A DNA stretch of 37,633 nt, taken from positions 1-37,633 of the forward strand of contig JAFRCC010000003.1 in assembly GCA_017404545.1 (NCBI GenBank). The letters are read 5' to 3'. Source of the DNA: Clostridia bacterium (GTDB taxonomy: Bacteria > Bacillota > Clostridia > TANB77 > CAG-508). A program made the translations under genes and the position numbers. The notes below the pieces were generated by a model. The model was not told the origin of the DNA, did no database searches, and saw only the letters and a list, made by a program, of their open reading frames with translations. Below are positions 37,049 through 37,633 of the stretch, one piece after another (the stretch's first letter is position 1; each line of letters starts with the position of its first letter).

Positions 37049-37077
37049 TTGATTTTTTTTTATATTTGTTGTAAAAT
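37049..37077 (+). promoter_or_regulatory. Promoter of yhbY
   Basis: TTGATT (37049-37054), 17-nt spacer, TAAAAT (37072-37077). Start near 37084, about 28 nt before the ATG. Confidence 0.5.
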
Positions 37078-37112
37078 ATACTATATTATTTAGTATATGA
37101 AAGGATGATATT

Positions 37113-37403
37113 ATGACTAGTAAACAAAGAGCATATTTACGTGGCCAAGCAAATACTCTTGACTCAATTTTTCAAATTGGAAAAACTGGTCTTTCAGATA
37201 ATTTATTAAATCAATTATCTGAAGCATTAGAAGCTAGAGAACTTATAAAAATCTCTGTACTTGAAACAGCTCCTGATACAGCAAAGAATTTAGCAAGTAA
37301 AATTTCAAATTCGATTAATACAGAAGTTATTCAAGTTATAGGAAACAAAATTATATTATTCAGGCAAAAAAAGAAGAATTCTAGGTACACTTTGTCAAAC
37401 TAA
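37113..37403 (+). CDS. yhbY: YhbY-type CRM domain RNA-binding protein
   Basis: 96 residues forming a single CRM domain: M-T-S-K-Q-R-A-Y-L-R-G-Q-A opening, then F-Q-I-G-K-T-G-L-S and E-A-R-E-L-I-K. The end, VIQVIGNKIILFRQKK, is the classic last strand of the domain (V-G-x-x-x-x-L-Y-R). YhbY associates with pre-50S ribosomal subunits in bacteria. AAAGGATG ribosome site. Single-gene transcript ending at a strong terminator. Confidence 0.9.
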   Translation: MTSKQRAYLRGQANTLDSIFQIGKTGLSDNLLNQLSEALEARELIKISVLETAPDTAKNLASKISNSINTEVIQVIGNKIILFRQKKKNSRYTLSN

Positions 37404-37452
37404 AAAGCATATATAAAATTACGACTGGGCATTTATATATGCTTTTTTTTTT
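37402..37452. terminator. Bidirectional terminator between yhbY and the right-edge gene
   Basis: 15-bp stem AAAAGCATATATAAA / TTTATATATGCTTTT with a 14-nt loop containing GACTGGGC, then a run of ten or more T on the plus side. On the minus side the arm ends in CTTTTT, so it can also end the convergent partial gene. Confidence 0.88.
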
Positions 37453-37633
37453 TATTTGTATAAATATAATTTCTTAGATTTTATATACTTAATAAAATAT
37501 TTAATTATAAAAAATACATTTTCATTATCATTATTTATTATACTTATTAAAAAACATGGAAAACAAATTAAAACAAATAAAAATATTTTTAATTTAATTT
37601 GTTTAAAAAATAAATTAATTAAAAAATAAATAA
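37452..37633 (-). CDS. C-terminal end of a membrane protein running off the right edge (partial)
   Basis: A minus-strand frame is open for 59 codons from the window edge to TAA at 37454-37452. In DNA this AT-rich a stop-free run of that length is unlikely by chance. It reads as a hydrophobic segment (FLFVLICFPCFLISII), then NNDNEN, then a basic tail ending KSKKLYLYK. The Ile/Lys/Phe-rich makeup resembles the YkvI-like gene. No start is in the window. Family unknown. Confidence 0.5.
   Translation of the reverse strand, partial: IYFLINLFFKQIKLKIFLFVLICFPCFLISIINNDNENVFFIIKYFIKYIKSKKLYLYK

Overview
The window reads as chromosome from a low-GC, Gram-positive (monoderm) member of the Clostridia, probably an uncultured host-associated lineage. 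This is inferred from the strong AT bias, many TTG/GTG starts with strong GGAGG ribosome sites, and the gene set (LytR-CpsA-Psr protein, PBP5-type carboxypeptidase, ComEA, YwlE-type phosphatase, PcrA, SpaA-type surface protein). No species can be named from sequence alone.

Layout. 1-10549 (minus) is the 5' part of one giant surface-protein gene that runs off the left edge: 3516 codons without a stop. It has an N-terminal membrane segment, a long unrecognised region, SpaA/Cna_B-type domains, a large GLUG array, a SpaA-like fold apparently split by a duplicated beta-rich insert, a MucBP-like domain, and 79-residue tandem repeats at the edge. 10907-11984 is a LysM + M14 peptidase gene broken by a one-base frameshift. 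12086-19645 holds rpoC and rpoB, without the ribosomal-protein genes that usually flank them. rpoB has a consensus promoter and a leader of about 290 nt with four hairpins. 20209-22679 has small membrane proteins (DUF4190, DUF2752) and an ABC-F ATPase. 22757-26610 has comEA, a D,D-carboxypeptidase, an LCP ligase and a CvpA-family protein: envelope and competence housekeeping. 26624-30795 has a DUF5711 protein, pcrA and a YwlE-type phosphatase. 30940-31758 is an unusual sigma factor with an unrecognised C-terminal domain and an ATG-TAA start-stop element before its start. tRNA-Arg(UCU) and a small P-loop kinase follow. 32800-36931 is a GldF/GldG-type ABC exporter operon plus a YkvI-like membrane protein. 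37113-37403 is yhbY, and the right edge carries the C-terminal end of another membrane protein on the minus strand.

How the parts fit. Most genes are housekeeping: transcription (rpoB, rpoC, sigma), repair (pcrA), translation (tRNA-Arg, yhbY, ABC-F), and cell wall or envelope (DacA-like, LCP, M14, Gld-type ABC). The accessory element is the giant mosaic protein, likely a surface adhesin. The features most worth a second look are its architecture, the structured rpoB leader, the isolated rpoBC pair, the sigma factor with its added domain and start-stop element, and a promoter nested inside a terminator ahead of the LCP gene.
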